Assembly: GCF_005145025.1 (NCBI RefSeq)
Contig: NZ_CP039695.1
Span: 2,289,501-2,353,500 of the forward strand
Length of the DNA: 64,000 bases
Direction of reading: 5' to 3'
From: Novosphingobium sp. EMRT-2
Lineage (GTDB): Bacteria; Pseudomonadota; Alphaproteobacteria; Sphingomonadales; Sphingomonadaceae
Part shown: piece by piece, positions 62,661 through 64,000 of the stretch
Numbering within the stretch: position 1 is the first letter of the stretch
Layout: the number at the start of each line of letters is the position of its first letter
Notes under the pieces: model-generated
Databases searched by the model: none
The model's input: the letters and a program-made list of their open reading frames with translations, nothing else
Told to the model about the DNA's origin: nothing
Position numbers and translations under genes: made by a program

Positions 62661-64000
62661 ATGACGGATCGAGCCAGCCGGACGCGCTTCGTCATCACCA
62701 TCCTGGTCGGCAGCTTCCTGCTGTTCCTGGTGCAGCCGATGGTGGCGCGCGCCGCGCTGCCGCGCCTGGGCGGGGCGCCGAACGTGTGGAACAGCGCGAT
62801 GCTGGTCTATCAGGCGCTGCTGCTGGGCGGCTATGCCTATGCCCACTGGCTGGGACGGTTCCCGATCCGCCGGCAGGCCGCGATCCACCTCGCGCTGCTG
62901 GCGCTGGCCGCGATGACGCTGCCGGTGCGCCTGGCCGATCTGCCGCCGCCCGCGCGGGGGTGGGAGCCGCTATGGGTGCCCGCCCTGTTCGCGGTCTCGA
63001 TCGGGCCGGTGTTCTTCCTCGTGTCCGCGCAAGCGCCGCTGATGCAGCGCTGGTTCGCCGCCGATCCCGCCGCCGGCAACCCTTACGCGCTCTACGCCGC
63101 GTCCAATCTCGGCAGCTTCGCCGGGCTGATCTGCTATCCGCTGCTGGTGGAGCCGCTGCTGCCGCTGAAGGCGCAGGGCTGGGGCTGGAGCGCGGGCTAC
63201 GCGCTGCTGATCGCGCTGGTCGCGGCCTGCGCCGTGGTGCGGCGGGGCGCGGCCGGCGCGCCGGGCGTGGCGGTTCCGGTGGGTGGGCCGGCGGGCGATT
63301 CGGTGCCGGCGGGACGCGTGGCGCTGTGGCTGGCGCTTGCCGCCGTGCCTTCGGGGCTGATGCTCTCGACCACCACCTTCCTCACCACCGACATTTTCGC
63401 GATGCCGCTGCTGTGGGTGATTCCGCTGGGGCTGTATCTGCTGAGCTTCAGCATCGCCTTCGCGGAGAATCGCGCGCTGGCGGGCGCGATCCTGCGCGCC
63501 GCGCCGCTGGTGGTGGTGCTGGCGGGCGGGATGGCGGTCAGCTCGCGCTCTTCGGGCACCATGGCGCAGGCCGGCGCGGCCGTGGCGCTGCTGTTCGTGG
63601 TGGCGGTGGCGCTCCACACCCGGCTCTATGCGCTGCGCCCCGCGCCGGAACGCCTGACCTTCTTCTATCTGGTCATGAGCGCGGGCGGCGCGCTGGGCGG
63701 TGTGTTCTGCGCGCTGATCGCGCCGCTGGTGTTCGACTGGGTGTGGGAACATCCGCTGCTGGTGCTGGCCGCCGCCGCGCTGCTGCCGCGCGTGCCGCTG
63801 CTCGACTGGTCGGGCATCGAGGACATTCCCCCGCGCGTGCGGCAGGGCGGCGTGCTACTGGTGGTGATCGTCGCCTTCGCGCTGGGCTGGTCGATGAGCG
63901 GCCTGGATCCGCGGCGCGATGCCCTGCTGGTGCTGATGGCCGCGCTGGCGATCGCCGCCTGCGGGGTGATCGTGTTCGCGCGGCGCTGGGCTTTCGTGCT
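62661..64000 (+). CDS. multi-pass membrane protein, spermidine-synthase-like N-terminal domain (3' end outside window)
   Basis: Open frame from ATG 62661 (AGGGACC before it) to the window end, 446 codons visible. It has ten or more hydrophobic helices. LLFLVQPMVARAALPRLGGAPNVWNSAMLVYQALLLGGYAYAHWL is the hallmark of proteins that fuse an MFS-like membrane part with a spermine/spermidine synthase-like domain. The catalytic domain, if present, lies past the edge, so enzyme activity cannot be judged. A single gene following the GNAT acetyltransferase by 63 bases. Confidence 0.78.
   Translation, partial: MTDRASRTRFVITILVGSFLLFLVQPMVARAALPRLGGAPNVWNSAMLVYQALLLGGYAYAHWLGRFPIRRQAAIHLALLALAAMTLPVRLADLPPPARGWEPLWVPALFAVSIGPVFFLVSAQAPLMQRWFAADPAAGNPYALYAASNLGSFAGLICYPLLVEPLLPLKAQGWGWSAGYALLIALVAACAVVRRGAAGAPGVAVPVGGPAGDSVPAGRVALWLALAAVPSGLMLSTTTFLTTDIFAMPLLWVIPLGLYLLSFSIAFAENRALAGAILRAAPLVVVLAGGMAVSSRSSGTMAQAGAAVALLFVVAVALHTRLYALRPAPERLTFFYLVMSAGGALGGVFCALIAPLVFDWVWEHPLLVLAAAALLPRVPLLDWSGIEDIPPRVRQGGVLLVVIVAFALGWSMSGLDPRRDALLVLMAALAIAACGVIVFARRWAFV

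Overview
The window is a GC-rich (roughly two-thirds GC) stretch of an alphaproteobacterial chromosome. Gene content and order point to the order Sphingomonadales, most like Novosphingobium or a close relative: sphingomonad-type DUF families (DUF6489, DUF1465, DUF1491, DUF465), RBS-led short spacers, and two dispersed inverted repeats of the kind common in that group. The genus is an inference. I saw no rRNA, tRNA, insertion sequence, prophage or CRISPR array.

The window holds the chromosome origin region. A 341-base non-coding gap at 16858-17198, between hemE and the PPDK-regulator gene, has an A/T-rich block, several DnaA-box-like 9-mers and three GANTC sites. Genes left of it (hemE, ynfA, hemJ, rho, mnmE-mnmG-rsmG-parA-parB) run mostly leftward and genes right of it (ppsR, maf, aroE, coaE, dnaQ, hpf, ptsN) run rightward, as expected for a bidirectional origin. 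The order matches the Caulobacter oriC neighbourhood. Five parS sites lie at 4.8-11.8 kb around parAB, and a sixth lies at 46.7 kb inside a coding gene. Within aroE, 2 kb from the origin, the hexamer GTAACG/CGTTAC occurs 13 times in about 700 bases, using codons otherwise rare in such a genome. I know of no described system that explains this.

Region by region. 0-6 kb: acyl-CoA dehydrogenase (partial), a DUF815 ATPase, a PQQ-type sugar dehydrogenase, free methionine sulfoxide reductase, a glycine-zipper envelope protein and a second acyl-CoA dehydrogenase. 6-12 kb: ParABS and tRNA-modification genes. 12-17 kb: a dienelactone hydrolase, an NTF2-like protein, rho, hemJ, ynfA and hemE. 17-24 kb: rightward housekeeping genes, then PTS-Ntr EIIA, thioesterase, DUF1491 and a SleB-like cell-wall hydrolase. 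24-29 kb: thioesterase, and the leftward operon rpe-heparinase-purH preceded by a structured RNA ending in an intrinsic terminator. 29.5-36 kb: a putative inositol-lipid locus (NTP transferase, inositol-3-phosphate synthase, two CDP-alcohol phosphatidyltransferases, a flippase). 36-47 kb: transporters, a PmtA-like methyltransferase, lipB, a lipoprotein, a CitE-like lyase, an old yellow enzyme, nadA, DUF4230 and an MBL hydrolase. 47-54 kb: DUF1465, two DUF465 proteins, ptsP, rodZ, cpoB and tilS. 54-64 kb: a CsgG/SH3 envelope protein, ftsH, quinone oxidoreductase, DUF3667, an M23 peptidase, hemB, a GNAT acetyltransferase and the start of a membrane protein cut by the window edge.

Functional links: hemB, hemE and hemJ give three steps of haem synthesis; ptsP and ptsN are two parts of the nitrogen PTS; rodZ, cpoB, the M23 peptidase, the SleB-like hydrolase and ftsH serve the envelope. 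Two fatty-acyl genes 19 kb apart share an 18-base palindromic site and are probably co-regulated.
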